Origin: Pseudomonas antarctica
GTDB taxonomy: Bacteria; Pseudomonadota; Gammaproteobacteria; Pseudomonadales; Pseudomonadaceae
Length of the DNA: 64,000 bases
Direction of reading: 5' to 3'
Assembly (NCBI RefSeq): GCF_900624995.1
Contig: NZ_UYXQ01000005.1
Span: forward strand, 1 to 64,000
The notes under the pieces were generated by a model, which saw only the letters and a program-made list of their open reading frames with translations, made no database searches and had not been told where the DNA came from. Made by a program: the position numbers and the translations under genes. How positions within the stretch are numbered: position 1 is the stretch's first letter; every line of letters begins with the position of its first letter. This document shows positions 52,029 through 62,998 of this stretch, one piece after another.

Positions 52029-53087
52029 ATGAAGTTCGCGCCAACCTTACTTGCCGCCGCCTTCTGCTTCGGCCTCGCCAGCCAGGCATTTGCCGCCACC
52101 GAGTTGAAGCACTGGCCGGCGCCTGCCGCCGAGCAACTGAACAAGATGATCGCCGCCAACGCCAACAAGGGCAACTTCGCGGTGTTCGACATGGATAACA
52201 CCAGTTACCGCTATGACCTCGAAGAGTCCCTGCTGCCGTACCTTGAGAACAAGGGCCTGATCACCCGCGAAACCATGGATCCTTCGCTCAAACTTATTCC
52301 CTTCAAAGACACCGCCGACCACAAAGAAAGTCTGTTCAGTTACTACTATCGCCTCTGTGAAGTCGACGACATGGTCTGCTACCCGTGGGTCGCGCAGATT
52401 TTCTCCGGTTTCACCCTCAAGGAACTCAAGGGCTACGTCGACGAAATGATGGCGTCGGGCAAGCCGGTGCCGGTCACTTACTACGAAGGTGATGTGGTCA
52501 AGAACATGGAGGTCCAGCCACCAAAAATTTTCACCGGCCAGGCTGAGCTCTACAACAAGCTGATGGAAAACGGCATTGAGGTCTACGTGATGACCGCCGC
52601 GTCCGAGGAACTGGTGCGCATGGTGGCGGCCGATCCGAAGTACGGCTACAACGTCAAACCGCAGAACGTCATCGGCGTGAGCACCTTGCTCAAGGACCGC
52701 AAGACCGGCGAGCTGACCACCGCGCGCAAACAGATCGCCGCCGGCAAATATGACGAGAAGGCCAACCTCGGCCTGGAGCTGACCCCGTACCTGTGGACTC
52801 CGGCGACCTGGATGGCCGGCAAGCACGCGGCGATACTGACCTATATCGACGAGTGGAAAAAACCGGTGATCGTCGGCGGTGATACGCCCACCAGCGACGG
52901 CTACATGCTGTTCCACGATGTGGACGTGGCCAAGGGCGGCATCCACCTGTGGATCAACCGCAAAGACAAATACATGACCCAACTCAACGGCATGATGGCC
53001 AAGCACGCTGCCGCGCAGGCCAAGGAAGGGTTGCCGGTGACGGCGGACAAGAACTGGGTGATCGTCAAGCCGGACGAGATTCAGTAA
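52029..53087 (+). CDS. Periplasmic HAD phosphatase, phosphorylcholine phosphatase (PchP)-like
   Basis: Secreted HAD phosphatase of 352 residues. Signal peptide residues 1-23 (AFA then A). Motif I is VFDMDNTSYRYD (Asp54, Asp56, Thr58), which in mature numbering falls at 31, 33, 35, exactly as I recall for Pseudomonas PchP. Motif II lies in VYVMTAASEEL and the late acidic motif in IVGGDTPTSDGYML. PchP releases choline from phosphorylcholine so it can be used as carbon or osmoprotectant. Ribosome site CAGGGAG. A second pchP gene elsewhere in the genome is possible. Confidence 0.8.
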   Translation: MKFAPTLLAAAFCFGLASQAFAATELKHWPAPAAEQLNKMIAANANKGNFAVFDMDNTSYRYDLEESLLPYLENKGLITRETMDPSLKLIPFKDTADHKESLFSYYYRLCEVDDMVCYPWVAQIFSGFTLKELKGYVDEMMASGKPVPVTYYEGDVVKNMEVQPPKIFTGQAELYNKLMENGIEVYVMTAASEELVRMVAADPKYGYNVKPQNVIGVSTLLKDRKTGELTTARKQIAAGKYDEKANLGLELTPYLWTPATWMAGKHAAILTYIDEWKKPVIVGGDTPTSDGYMLFHDVDVAKGGIHLWINRKDKYMTQLNGMMAKHAAAQAKEGLPVTADKNWVIVKPDEIQ

Positions 53088-53103
53088 GAGCGAGGTGCCT
53101 GCT

Positions 53104-53288
53104 TCGCGAGCAAGCCCGCTCCCACACTTGACCGAGTTCCAGCATAGGAGTGCGGTCGACCACACTTGATCGGGTTCCAGCATTGGAATGCGGTCGAATG
53201 TGGGAGCGGGCTTGCTCGCGAAGGCGGTGTGTCAGGCCATACATGAGTCGGCTGGCCCACCGCTTTCGCAGGCAAGCCAGCTCCCACA
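53104..53288. repeat. Cluster of three REP hairpin arms with a 38-bp tandem spacer
   Basis: Arms at about 53104-53126, 53198-53221 (subtype with GAGCGGGCTTGCTCGCGAA) and 53263-53288 (subtype with GCAAGCCAGCTCC). Two tandem copies of a spacer of 37 nt (CACACTTGACCGAGTTCC..., 53123-53159 and CACACTTGATCGGGTTCC..., 53161-53197) lie between the first two arms. Confidence 0.88.
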
Positions 53289-53329
53289 GTTGATTTTCAG
53301 TGTTCTGGAGGTTTTCTGCAGGCAAAAAA

Positions 53330-53356
53330 ATGCCCCGCACTTGGCGGGGCATTTTT
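53330..53356. terminator. Bidirectional intrinsic terminator of ilvD
   Basis: ATGCCCCGC (53330-53338), loop ACTTG, GCGGGGCAT (53344-53352), T-tract on the right and a seven-A tract on the left. It lies 12 bp beyond the ilvD stop on the minus strand. Confidence 0.93.
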
Positions 53357-53367
53357 ATGGGCGAGGC

Positions 53368-55209
53368 TTACAGGCCATCGAGCATCGCTTTGTTACGCAC
53401 GGCACCCTTGTCGGCGCTGGTGGCCAGCAACGCGTAAGCCTTCAACGCGGTGGTGACTTTGCGCGGACGTTTTTCCACCGGCTTCCAGCCTTTCTTGTCC
53501 TGCTCGACCCGGCGTGCAGCCAGTTCTTCATCGCTGATCAACAGGTTGATCGAGCGGTTCGGAATGTCGATCAGCACTTTGTCGCCGTCCTGCACCAAAC
53601 CAATCGCGCCGCCGGCAGCGGCTTCCGGCGAAGCGTGGCCGATGGACAGGCCCGAAGTGCCGCCCGAGAAACGGCCGTCGGTCAGCAGGGCGCAGGCTTT
53701 GCCCAGGCCTTTGGATTTCAGGTAGGACGTCGGGTAGAGCATCTCCTGCATACCCGGGCCGCCTTTCGGGCCTTCGTAGCGGATGATCACGATATCGCCT
53801 TCTTTCACCTCGTCAGCAAGAATGCCGCGAACCGAGCTGTCCTGGCTTTCGTAGATCTTGGCGCGGCCTTCGAAGACGTGGATCGACTCGTCCACGCCAG
53901 CGGTTTTGACTACGCAGCCGTCGAGGGCGATGTTGCCGTACAACACGGCCAGGCCGCCTTCTTGCGAGTAGGCGTGCTCGACACTGCGGATGCAGCCGTT
54001 TTCACGGTCGTCGTCGAGAGTTTCCCAGCGGGTCGACTGGCTGAACGCGGTTTGCGTCGGGATGCCGGCCGGGCCTGCCTTGAAGAAGTGATGCACGGCT
54101 TCGTCGGTGGTCTGGGTGATGTCCCATTTGGCGATGCCTTCGGCCAGGGATTTGCTGTGCACGGTCGGCAGGTCGGTGTGCAACAGGCCACCACGGGCCA
54201 GGGAACCGAGGATCGAGAAGATCCCGCCGGCGCGGTGCACGTCTTCCATGTGGTACTTCTGGATGTTCGGCGCGACTTTGCACAACTGCGGCACGTGGCG
54301 GGACAGGCGGTCGATGTCGCGCAGGTCGAAGTCGATCTCGGCTTCTTGCGCGGCGGCCAGCAAGTGCAGGATGGTGTTGGTGGAACCGCCCATGGCGATG
54401 TCCAGGGTCATGGCGTTTTCGAACGCCTTGAAGTTGGCGATGTTGCGCGGCAACACCGACTCATCGTTTTCGGTGTAGTAGCGCTTGCACAGCTCGACGA
54501 TGGTGCGGCCGGCCTGCAGGAATAGCTGCTCGCGGTCGCTGTGGGTGGCCAATGTGGAGCCGTTGCCCGGCAAGGCCAGGCCCAGGGCTTCGACCAGGCA
54601 GTTCATCGAGTTGGCGGTGAACATGCCGGAGCACGACCCGCAGGTCGGGCAGGCGCTGCGTTCGTATTCCGCGACCTTCTCGTCGGACGCGCTGGAATCG
54701 GCGGCGATGACCATGGCGTCTACCAGGTCAAGGCCGTGGGAGGCGAGCTTGGTCTTGCCGGCTTCCATCGGGCCGCCGGACACGAAGATCACCGGGATGT
54801 TCAGGCGCAGGGCGGCCATCAGCATGCCGGGGGTGATCTTGTCGCAGTTGGAAATGCACACGATGGCGTCGGCGCAATGGGCGTTGACCATGTATTCCAC
54901 GGAGTCGGCGATGATCTCGCGGCTCGGCAGGGAATACAGCATGCCGTCATGGCCCATGGCGATGCCGTCATCCACGGCGATGGTGTTGAATTCTTTGGCG
55001 ACGCCACCGGCGCGTTCGATTTCGCGGGCGACCAGCTGGCCCAGGTCTTTGAGGTGGACGTGGCCCGGTACGAACTGGGTGAACGAGTTGGCAATCGCGA
55101 TGATCGGCTTTTTGAAGTCGTCATCTTTCATCCCCGTGGCGCGCCATAGAGCGCGCGCGCCAGCCATGTTGCGGCCGTGGGTGGATGTTTTCGAGCGGTA
55201 ATCTGGCAT
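53368..55209 (-). CDS. ilvD: Dihydroxy-acid dehydratase
   Basis: Fe-S dehydratase of 613 residues, converting dihydroxy-isovalerate/methylvalerate to the keto acids of valine and isoleucine. Cluster cysteines are visible in [13 protein letters not shown] and in [18 protein letters not shown]. The N-terminus [20 protein letters not shown] and C-terminal [19 protein letters not shown] are typical. Works with ilvA, 27 kb away. A 386-bp leader region without a gene lies upstream. Confidence 0.97.
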   Translation of the reverse strand: MPDYRSKTSTHGRNMAGARALWRATGMKDDDFKKPIIAIANSFTQFVPGHVHLKDLGQLVAREIERAGGVAKEFNTIAVDDGIAMGHDGMLYSLPSREIIADSVEYMVNAHCADAIVCISNCDKITPGMLMAALRLNIPVIFVSGGPMEAGKTKLASHGLDLVDAMVIAADSSASDEKVAEYERSACPTCGSCSGMFTANSMNCLVEALGLALPGNGSTLATHSDREQLFLQAGRTIVELCKRYYTENDESVLPRNIANFKAFENAMTLDIAMGGSTNTILHLLAAAQEAEIDFDLRDIDRLSRHVPQLCKVAPNIQKYHMEDVHRAGGIFSILGSLARGGLLHTDLPTVHSKSLAEGIAKWDITQTTDEAVHHFFKAGPAGIPTQTAFSQSTRWETLDDDRENGCIRSVEHAYSQEGGLAVLYGNIALDGCVVKTAGVDESIHVFEGRAKIYESQDSSVRGILADEVKEGDIVIIRYEGPKGGPGMQEMLYPTSYLKSKGLGKACALLTDGRFSGGTSGLSIGHASPEAAAGGAIGLVQDGDKVLIDIPNRSINLLISDEELAARRVEQDKKGWKPVEKRPRKVTTALKAYALLATSADKGAVRNKAMLDGL

Positions 55210-55595
55210 GGAGCACTCCGGGCGGCTAATCAGGTACTACTAATCAGGTACTAAAGGTGAGTGAGCTTCTATTGACGTCTGGAACACTCAGAAAATGGCC
55301 GCGTGTCCAAAAGTTGCCACTCGCGTCGCGGGATCGCCGCGTGCTTGGGCCTCGAGCTCATAAACCCGCCGGGGGATGACTGGCGATGAATAGCGTCGAT
55401 TCTACACCGCTGGTGTCGGGAGGGAATGGGCAGGTGTGAGCGTCGGATGCGTGGGGTCGCAGTTTGGACCGCCTGTCGACGCCAGATGATTCCATCACGC
55501 TACTAAGTCGGGGCCTACAAGCAGGCATACCTGGCGACAGGGAGGTTGTTTAAACTGGCGAGCTTCTGCCTACACCTCGTCCCAAAGGAATTGGA
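55210..55595. other. Intergenic region ilvD / DUF4153 (386 bp)
   Basis: Divergent promoter region. Within the ilvD leader is a tandem 14-bp repeat TAATCAGGTACTA(C) at 55227-55253. The rest (55260-55595) shows no open frame, hairpin or REP element that I could support. An AAAGGAATT ribosome site precedes the DUF4153 gene. Confidence 0.6.
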
Positions 55596-57329
55596 ATGCC
55601 CGTTACCCATCGGTTTTTAGGGTTTTACCTGCTGATCGGCCTGCTCCAAGGGATCGTGTTCTATTCCTTCAACACGCTTCATGCGCTGGGTCAGCCGCTA
55701 TCGTTTGTCATCCTCACCCTGGCTTTGGTCGGGGGAACCACGCTGCAGCTGCTCGCCGATAAGGCTCGGCATTGGCGCGCTTTACTGCCTGCGCTGGTGT
55801 TCACCCTGTGCGTGGGCGCAATGACGCTGTGGATCAGTTACCGCATCGAGCCTGCAGGCGGCGGCGGTGTGAATATCGTTGCGTGGCTCTTCAGCCTGCT
55901 GCCGCTCAGTTACATCAGCGCCAGCTTTTTGTCTGCCTGGCCTGTCACCCAGGGACAACGCTGGCGGTATGAAGACCTGTTCCACCAAGCCTGGAACGGT
56001 GTGTTCATTGTGCTGGGCGCACTGATCCTGGTGGGGTTGTGCGGGTTGTTGGGCATGCTATGGAGCCGACTGTTCCTGATGCTGGGCATCGAATTTTTCG
56101 AGCGCTACCTCTGGAGCGATGGGTTCCTGTCCATCAGCCTGCCGCTGGTGTTCGCGCTGGGTATGTACATGGGCATACGCAACGAGAAAGTTATCGGCCA
56201 GATGCGCAGCATGCTCTTTGGTGTTTGTAGATGGGTGTTGCCGATGATTGCACTGATCAGCGTGCTGTTTACCCTGACCTTGCCGTTCACCGGGCTTAAG
56301 CAGATTTGGGCAACGGGCTACTCCACGCCGATTCTGCTGGTGCTGGCCGGGGCTCAATTATTCCTGCTCAACGGCGTGTTCCAAGCGGGCGACCAGCCTC
56401 GGCCCTATCCGAAATGGCTGACGCACTTTATCGAGTTGAGCCTATTGTGCCTGCCGATTTTCGCAGGGTTGGCGTTTTACTCCAGCTGGCTGCGGGTCGA
56501 GCAATATGCGTTGTCGCCGCAACGTTTTATCGCCCTGACCCTAGCGTTGGTGTGTGGTGTGTATGGTTTGGCTGCGGTGTGGGCGGTGGCCCTGCGCTCG
56601 CCGGTCTGGTTGGGCAACTTGCGCACGACTAACCCGCCATTGGCGTTGTTGTCGTGTGTGATGTTGGTGTTGATCAATACGCCCGTCCTCGACCCGGTGC
56701 GGCTCAGCGTCGACGATCAGGTCCGTCGCTTGCTCGACGGGCGCACCAAGCCTGAAGCATTTGATGCTGACAACCTGCGTTTTGGTCTGGGGAAGGCTGG
56801 CGAGCAGGCCTATGCCAAGTTGCAGGTCGATGTGGATCAGGGGCGCGTTCTGAACCCGGAAGCTCGCCGCGCTTTGCGCGAGAGGATGGACGATACGGCC
56901 CTGAGTTACAGCGAGCGGTATGCGAACGAACGGGCTCGGCGGCCCAAGCCAGAACTGGAATGGATTGGCCCTACGCCCAAAGGCTGCGAGCAGTTTGTTG
57001 ATATCAGCTTGACCCCCGACTCGATTTGCGAGTTCGGCTGTGTGCTTTGGGCGGTCGACCTCGATCAGGACGGTCAGAGCGAAGTGTTGGTGGTGCCCCA
57101 CGCCCGTGTGCACCACGAGTCCAAGCCGCCGCGCATTTATGCCTTGGATGGGAAAGGCGAGTGGGACGATCGCGGCCCTTTGCTATGGACACAATGGCCA
57201 GGCGGTTATGTGGACACTGAGACGCTGATCCACGACATCCGTGAAGGCAAGGTGTCGTTGGTCACACCGCGCTACAGGCAATTGCAGTCCAGCGACATGC
57301 TGCTCACCCCCGTCATTCGCGAGCCTTAG
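55596..57329 (+). CDS. DUF4153 domain membrane protein
   Basis: Integral membrane protein of 577 residues. About nine or ten hydrophobic helices occupy residues 1-375; the C-terminal 200 residues are soluble and contain LDPVRLSVDDQVRRLLDGRT and later WAVDLDQDGQSEVLVV, a DxDxDG calcium-type loop. It fits DUF4153 in the membrane part. Function unknown. The stop overlaps the MFS gene stop (4 bp), tail to tail. Confidence 0.8.
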   Translation: MPVTHRFLGFYLLIGLLQGIVFYSFNTLHALGQPLSFVILTLALVGGTTLQLLADKARHWRALLPALVFTLCVGAMTLWISYRIEPAGGGGVNIVAWLFSLLPLSYISASFLSAWPVTQGQRWRYEDLFHQAWNGVFIVLGALILVGLCGLLGMLWSRLFLMLGIEFFERYLWSDGFLSISLPLVFALGMYMGIRNEKVIGQMRSMLFGVCRWVLPMIALISVLFTLTLPFTGLKQIWATGYSTPILLVLAGAQLFLLNGVFQAGDQPRPYPKWLTHFIELSLLCLPIFAGLAFYSSWLRVEQYALSPQRFIALTLALVCGVYGLAAVWAVALRSPVWLGNLRTTNPPLALLSCVMLVLINTPVLDPVRLSVDDQVRRLLDGRTKPEAFDADNLRFGLGKAGEQAYAKLQVDVDQGRVLNPEARRALRERMDDTALSYSERYANERARRPKPELEWIGPTPKGCEQFVDISLTPDSICEFGCVLWAVDLDQDGQSEVLVVPHARVHHESKPPRIYALDGKGEWDDRGPLLWTQWPGGYVDTETLIHDIREGKVSLVTPRYRQLQSSDMLLTPVIREP

Positions 57330-58522
57330 CGACGTCCGATCCGCCTGTTAGTCAGTAGCCCCCACAGGCTGAACCCAATGAAGCTGATGGCGATGGTCAT
57401 CAGCAAATGGCTGCCAGTCTGCGCAAGGGCGGCGCTGCTGACGGCGGCGGTGAGGAACATGATGCTATTGCCCGCCGATGCCGCCGTTCCCGCGCTGCTC
57501 GAAAACAACAGCATCGCGGCCGAAATGGCGGCAGGCCTTACCAGCGTGACCGCCAGGGCACTGATCAGCATGGGAATCAGCAGGGTGATGGTCGTTATGG
57601 CCTGGTAGTGAATGATCAGCGCCAGCAGCACGCCTGAAACACTGAGCAAGCCGAGGCCGATGTTGATTTGCCGGGACAGTGAGATGCGTTTTTGCAGATA
57701 CGAGGCCGCCACGCCACCGAGCAGGTAGGCAATGCCGTACACCATCAGCACCAGCGCGTATTGGTATTCGGACAGCTTCAACGCATCCATGAACATCAGC
57801 GGTGTCACGCTGATCAGCGCGAAATAGCAGGCGAACACCAGTGCAGCGATCCACCAGTAACGCAGGAAGTCGCGGTTGCTGGCGACGGCTTTGAGCGTGC
57901 CGATGATCGATACCGGCGCGCGGTGCGGGCTGGCGGACTTGGATGGCAGGATGCAGAACGCATGAATCAACATGCCCAGTGCCATGAGCGCAAAGCCATA
58001 GAAGCTGCCCTGCCAGTCGAAGGTGGTTTGCAGCCATGAGCCGATCAACGGCGAGAGTGCGACAAACGAGCCACTCAGGGTCATGTAGTAGAGTCGCACG
58101 CGGGCGCGGTCTTGTTCTTCGAACAGGTCTTCCACCAGTGCGTGGCCCAACACGAAAAAGCCGCAGCCCATGGCCTGCACCGTACGAAACAGCAGGAAGG
58201 TCAGGTAGTCCGACGCCAGCGCGCAGCCAATCGCACCGAGGATCGACAGCGTGATGCAGCCGAGCAGGACTTCCTTGCGCCCCCATTTATCCGACAGCGG
58301 GCCCGCGACCAGTTGGGAGATAGAAAACACCAGCGTAAATAAGCTGATCGAGAGCGCGATGTCTGCGGTGGGCGTGTCGAACCGGGCAGCCAGAGCAGGG
58401 AACGAGGGCAGCAGAATATTGATCGGGAAGAAGCTGATCAGTGAAATGCAGGTGATGAGGATGAAGCGCGAGCGCTGTTGGCGTTTTACGTCGGCACTGG
58501 GCTGGGCGTAGGACTCAGACAT
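57326..58522 (-). CDS. MFS multidrug transporter, Bcr/CflA-like
   Basis: Inner-membrane drug:H+ antiporter of 398 residues with 12 helices. Motif A-like GPLSDKWGRKEVLLG is in the loop after helix 2; the sequence PINILLPSFPALAARFDT near the N-terminus and QLVAGPLSD follow the Bcr/CflA pattern. An export substrate cannot be given. Convergent with DUF4153; a 190-bp gap and a REP separate it from the methyltransferase upstream. Confidence 0.85.
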   Translation of the reverse strand: MSESYAQPSADVKRQQRSRFILITCISLISFFPINILLPSFPALAARFDTPTADIALSISLFTLVFSISQLVAGPLSDKWGRKEVLLGCITLSILGAIGCALASDYLTFLLFRTVQAMGCGFFVLGHALVEDLFEEQDRARVRLYYMTLSGSFVALSPLIGSWLQTTFDWQGSFYGFALMALGMLIHAFCILPSKSASPHRAPVSIIGTLKAVASNRDFLRYWWIAALVFACYFALISVTPLMFMDALKLSEYQYALVLMVYGIAYLLGGVAASYLQKRISLSRQINIGLGLLSVSGVLLALIIHYQAITTITLLIPMLISALAVTLVRPAAISAAMLLFSSSAGTAASAGNSIMFLTAAVSSAALAQTGSHLLMTIAISFIGFSLWGLLTNRRIGRR

Positions 58523-58664
58523 TGTTTTTGTTTTCCGGAGTAATTCCAGAAGCCGATACTAGTCTGCGAAATGTGGAATTCAATCAAAACCGGCGAGAGA
58601 GGCTTCCCGGATTGAGGTGGCTGCAGCGTCGGGGCAAAGTATTTCTGACACAGCGCGAGCCAAA

Positions 58665-58692
58665 TGTGGGAGCGGGCAAGCCCGTTCCCACA
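58665..58692. repeat. Single REP hairpin
   Basis: TGTGGGAGCGGG and CCCGTTCCCACA form a 12-bp stem around CAAG; lies 20 bp downstream of the methyltransferase stop. Confidence 0.85.
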
Positions 58693-58712
58693 GTTTGATC
58701 TGCGCTTATGGC

Positions 58713-59909
58713 TTAGCTATTAGGCAGCAACCGGCACGTAATGCTCTTGATGTAACGCGTCTCGGCAATCGCCGGGTGCACCGGGTGATCCGGGCCCTGG
58801 CCGCCGCGTTCGAGCATCTGAATATTGCGGTCCAGGTGGCGGGCGCTGGTCAGCAGGATGTTTTGCAGGTCGTCTTCCGGCAGGTGCATCGAGCACGATG
58901 CGCTGACCAGAATGCCGTCCTTGCTGAGCAGGCGCATGGCTTGCTCGTTCAGGCGGCGGTAGGCGCCCTCGCCGTTTTTCATGTCTTTTTTGCGTTTGAT
59001 GAAGGCCGGTGGGTCGGCGACGATCACGTCGAAGCGTTCTTCGCTGGCTTTCAGTTCTTTCAAGGCTTCGAAGACGTCGCCTTCGATGCAGGTCATCTTC
59101 TCGGCAACGCCGTTCAGCGCGGCGTTGCGCTCTACGCCGTCGAGGGCGAAGGCGGAGGCGTCGACGCAGAACACTTCACTGGCGCCGAAGGCCGCGGCTT
59201 GCACGCCCCAGCCGCCGATGTAGCTGTAGAGGTCGAGCACGCGTTTGCCTTTGGCATACGGGGCCAGGCGTGCGCGGTTCATGCGGTGGTCGTAGAACCA
59301 GCCGGTCTTCTGGCCCTGGATCACCGGGGCTTCGAATTTCACGCCGTTTTCTTCCAGCGCGACCCACTCCGGCACCAGGCCGAACACGGTTTCAACGTAG
59401 CGGTTGAGGCCTTCGGCATCGCGCGCGGCGGAGTCGTTCTTGAACAGGATGCCGCTCGGCTTGAGCACTTGGGTCAGGGCGGCGATCACGTCTTCTTTGT
59501 GCGCTTCCATGGTCGCCGAAGCGATCTGGACCACCAGGATGTCGCCGAAACGGTCGACTACCAGGCCCGGCAACAGGTCGGAATCGCCGTAGATCAGGCG
59601 GTAGAACGGCTTGTCGAACAGGCGATCACGCAGCGACAGGGCGACGTTGATGCGGTGCACCAGCAGCGACTTATCCAGCGCCAATTTGATGTCGCGCGAC
59701 AGCAGGCGTGCGCAGATCAGGTTGTTCGGGCTCATGGCCACGATACCGAGGGTCTTGCCGCCGGCCGCTTCCAGGATTGCCTGGTCGCCTGCCTGGAAGC
59801 CGTGAAGTGGGGTGGCGGCCACGTCGATTTCGTTGCTGTAGACCCACAGGTGGCCGTTGCGCAAACGACGATCGGCGTTGGCTTTGAGACGCAGGCTTGG
59901 CAGGGACAT
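58713..59909 (-). CDS. Class I SAM-dependent rRNA methyltransferase, RlmI-like
   Basis: Soluble methyltransferase of 398 residues (RlmI of E. coli has 396) modifying cytosine in 23S rRNA. N-terminal PUA-like domain begins LRLKANADRRLRNGHLWVYS. SAM motif I is VLDLYSYIGGWGVQA, the catalytic-loop motif ADPPAFIKRKK fits m5C enzymes, and DGILVSASCSMHL carries the second cysteine. Start 59909 has CCGGAGCGAC upstream. A REPIN lies upstream of it. Confidence 0.87.
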   Translation of the reverse strand: MSLPSLRLKANADRRLRNGHLWVYSNEIDVAATPLHGFQAGDQAILEAAGGKTLGIVAMSPNNLICARLLSRDIKLALDKSLLVHRINVALSLRDRLFDKPFYRLIYGDSDLLPGLVVDRFGDILVVQIASATMEAHKEDVIAALTQVLKPSGILFKNDSAARDAEGLNRYVETVFGLVPEWVALEENGVKFEAPVIQGQKTGWFYDHRMNRARLAPYAKGKRVLDLYSYIGGWGVQAAAFGASEVFCVDASAFALDGVERNAALNGVAEKMTCIEGDVFEALKELKASEERFDVIVADPPAFIKRKKDMKNGEGAYRRLNEQAMRLLSKDGILVSASCSMHLPEDDLQNILLTSARHLDRNIQMLERGGQGPDHPVHPAIAETRYIKSITCRLLPNS

Positions 59910-59976
59910 GACGTCGCTCCGGAAAAAAGAGCGGGAGTATACCGTGTTGTGCAGGAATTCGCGGCGCCGCCGGACA

Positions 59977-60066
59977 TGTGGGAGCGGGCTTGCTCGCGAA
60001 AGCGCGGTGTCAGTCACCGAATAGATTGGCTGATCCACCGCTTTCGCGAGCAAGCCCGCTCCCACA
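59977..60066. repeat. REPIN (second subtype)
   Basis: Arms GTGGGAGCGGGCTTGCTCG (59977) and CGAGCAAGCCCGCTCCCAC (ending 60066) with a core of GGTGTCAGTCACCGAATAG. Lies in the divergent gap before the HDOD gene. Confidence 0.92.
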
Positions 60067-60151
60067 TTTAGTCCGGTTCCAGTTCGGCATTTGGGTGTCG
60101 GTCAAGTCTTCATAAGGGTTAGAATCCCCGCCTAGCCCAGAGTGTGTACTT

Positions 60152-61018
60152 ATGTCCCAAGAGCTTTCCGCCGAACAGATCCAACAGGCCCTGCAAGGCA
60201 TCAGCGTGCCGCCTCAACCGCAAATCATGGTGGATTTGCAGATGGAGCAGTACATGCCCGACCCGGACCTGGAAGTGATCGCGCGGTTGATCTCCCAGGA
60301 CCCAGGCCTGTCCGGCGCCTTGCTGAAAATCGTCAACTCGCCGTATTACGGCCTCAGCAACAAGATCGCCTCGATCCAGCGCGCGGTGAACCTGCTGGGC
60401 AGCCGTTCGGTCATCAACTTGATCAATGCGCAGTCGATCAAGGGTGAAATGAGCGACGACACCATCGTCACCCTCAACCGCTTCTGGGACACGGCCCAGG
60501 ATGTGGCCATGACCTGCCTGACCCTGGCCAAGCGCACCGGCTCGCAAGCCGTCGACGAGGCTTATGCCTTGGGCCTGTTCCACGATTGCGGCGTGCCGTT
60601 GATGCTCAAGCGCTTCCCCAATTACATGACGGTGCTGGAAGAGGCCTACGCCAACGCCGGCCCCGACTGCCGCGTGGTCGACACCGAGAACCTCGCGTTC
60701 AATACTAACCACGCAGTGGTCGGCTATTACACGGCCAAGTCCTGGCGCCTGCCGGAGCATGTGACCGACGCCATCGCCAACCACCACAACGCCCTGGCGG
60801 TTTTCAGCGATGAGACGTCGCGCAATCCGCAACTGAAAAACCTGTTGGCGATCCTGAAAATGGCTGAGCACATCTGCTCCTCCTGTCGCGTGCTGGGTAA
60901 CCAGACCGTCGACCACGAGTGGAATGCTATCGGCCATCTGGTGCTGGATTACGTGGGCCTCTCGGATTACGACTTTGAAAGCATGAAGTTGTCGATTCGC
61001 GAGCTGGGCGCGCACTGA
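60152..61018 (+). CDS. HDOD domain protein
   Basis: Soluble protein of 288 residues formed by one HDOD domain, a degenerate HD-related fold in signalling. Landmarks: DLEVIARLISQDPGLSGALLKIVNSPYYG, LGLFHDCGVPLML (a retained HD-like pair) and YWHAVVGY-type NHAVVGYYTAKSW. It likely acts in protein interaction or regulation rather than hydrolysis; target unknown. mutM starts 21 bp after its stop, so they may be co-transcribed. Confidence 0.86.
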   Translation: MSQELSAEQIQQALQGISVPPQPQIMVDLQMEQYMPDPDLEVIARLISQDPGLSGALLKIVNSPYYGLSNKIASIQRAVNLLGSRSVINLINAQSIKGEMSDDTIVTLNRFWDTAQDVAMTCLTLAKRTGSQAVDEAYALGLFHDCGVPLMLKRFPNYMTVLEEAYANAGPDCRVVDTENLAFNTNHAVVGYYTAKSWRLPEHVTDAIANHHNALAVFSDETSRNPQLKNLLAILKMAEHICSSCRVLGNQTVDHEWNAIGHLVLDYVGLSDYDFESMKLSIRELGAH

Positions 61019-61039
61019 CCCTTTCTTCACGAGGTACAC

Positions 61040-61852
61040 ATGCCCGAGTTACCAGAAGTCGAAACCACCCGGCGCGGAATTGCGCCACACCTGGAAGGCC
61101 AGCGTGTCAGCCGCGTGGTGGTGCGTGAACGGCGCCTGCGCTGGCCGATCCCGGAGGATCTGGATGTGCGCCTGTCCGGGCAACGCATCGTGCGGGTGGA
61201 ACGGCGGGCCAAGTACCTGTTGATCAATGCTGAAGTGGGCACTTTGATCAGCCACTTGGGCATGTCGGGCAACTTGCGTCTGGTGGAAGTCGGCATGCCG
61301 GCGGCCAAGCATGAGCATGTGGATATCGAGTTGGAATCGGGCATGGCCCTGCGCTACACCGACCCACGCCGTTTCGGCGCGATGCTCTGGAGCCAGGACC
61401 CGCACAACCACGAACTGCTGATTCGCCTGGGCCCGGAGCCGTTGACCGACCTGTTTGATGGCGAGCGCCTGTTCCAACGGTCCCGCGGCAAGTCGATGGC
61501 GGTGAAGCCGTTCATCATGGACAACGCGGTGGTGGTGGGCGTGGGCAATATCTATGCGACGGAAGCGCTGTTTGCGGCCGGGATTGATCCACGTCGGGCC
61601 GCCGGCGGCATTTCACGCGGGCGTTACCTGAAGCTGGCGATCGAGATCAAACGCGTGCTGGCGGCCGCCATTGAACGTGGCGGCACCACATTGCGGGACT
61701 TTATCGGTGGCGACGGGCAACCGGGGTATTTCCAACAGGAGCTGTTCGTCTACGGCCGGGGAGGCGAGGCGTGCAAGGTCTGCGGGACGGAGTTGCGCAA
61801 TGTGGTGCTGGGGCAGCGGGCGAGTGTGTTTTGCCCTAAATGTCAGAGCTGA
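61040..61852 (+). CDS. mutM: Formamidopyrimidine-DNA glycosylase
   Basis: Base-excision repair bifunctional glycosylase/AP lyase for 8-oxoguanine, 270 residues. Begins [14 protein letters not shown] with catalytic Pro2 and Glu3; HLGMSGNLR and [13 protein letters not shown] are typical helices, and the zinc finger is [24 protein letters not shown] at the C-terminus. GAGGT precedes the start. Confidence 0.98.
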   Translation: MPELPEVETTRRGIAPHLEGQRVSRVVVRERRLRWPIPEDLDVRLSGQRIVRVERRAKYLLINAEVGTLISHLGMSGNLRLVEVGMPAAKHEHVDIELESGMALRYTDPRRFGAMLWSQDPHNHELLIRLGPEPLTDLFDGERLFQRSRGKSMAVKPFIMDNAVVVGVGNIYATEALFAAGIDPRRAAGGISRGRYLKLAIEIKRVLAAAIERGGTTLRDFIGGDGQPGYFQQELFVYGRGGEACKVCGTELRNVVLGQRASVFCPKCQS

Positions 61853-61879
61853 CTGCTATGTGATGGCCGATGCCGTCTT

Positions 61880-61959
61880 CGCCAGCAAGCCCGCTCACAC
61901 ATTCGACCGCATTCGTATGGTGGAGCTCGGTCAACTGTGGGCGCGGGCTTGCTCGCGAA
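61880..61959. repeat. Degenerate REP pair
   Basis: CGCCAGCAAGCCCGCTCAC (61880) and GTGGGCGCGGGCTTGCTCG (61937) flank a 35-nt spacer. Both arms have mismatches relative to the intact elements. Confidence 0.65.
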
Positions 61960-61985
61960 GAGGCCCTTGCAGGCACTAAAGAACC

Positions 61986-62375
<390 letters not shown>

Positions 62376-62404
62376 TCAGCACAGGCAAGCCCGTTTATCA
62401 GAAA

Positions 62405-62953
<549 letters not shown>

Positions 62954-62998
62954 TTATGCAGAAGAAAGCAGTATAGACATGGCGAATACCGTGTTTTT

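Noticed and set aside
53104-53288. Possible CRISPR-like repeats
   Set aside because: The repeats are palindromic REP arms of varying spacing with no regular spacers or cas genes.
55210-55595. Attenuator leader peptide for ilvD
   Set aside because: No short open frame with a run of Ile/Val/Leu codons, and no terminator hairpin next to it.
58617-60071. 484-codon frame on the plus strand opposite the RlmI-like gene
   Set aside because: Shadow frame running through two REP elements; the minus-strand methyltransferase has complete motifs.
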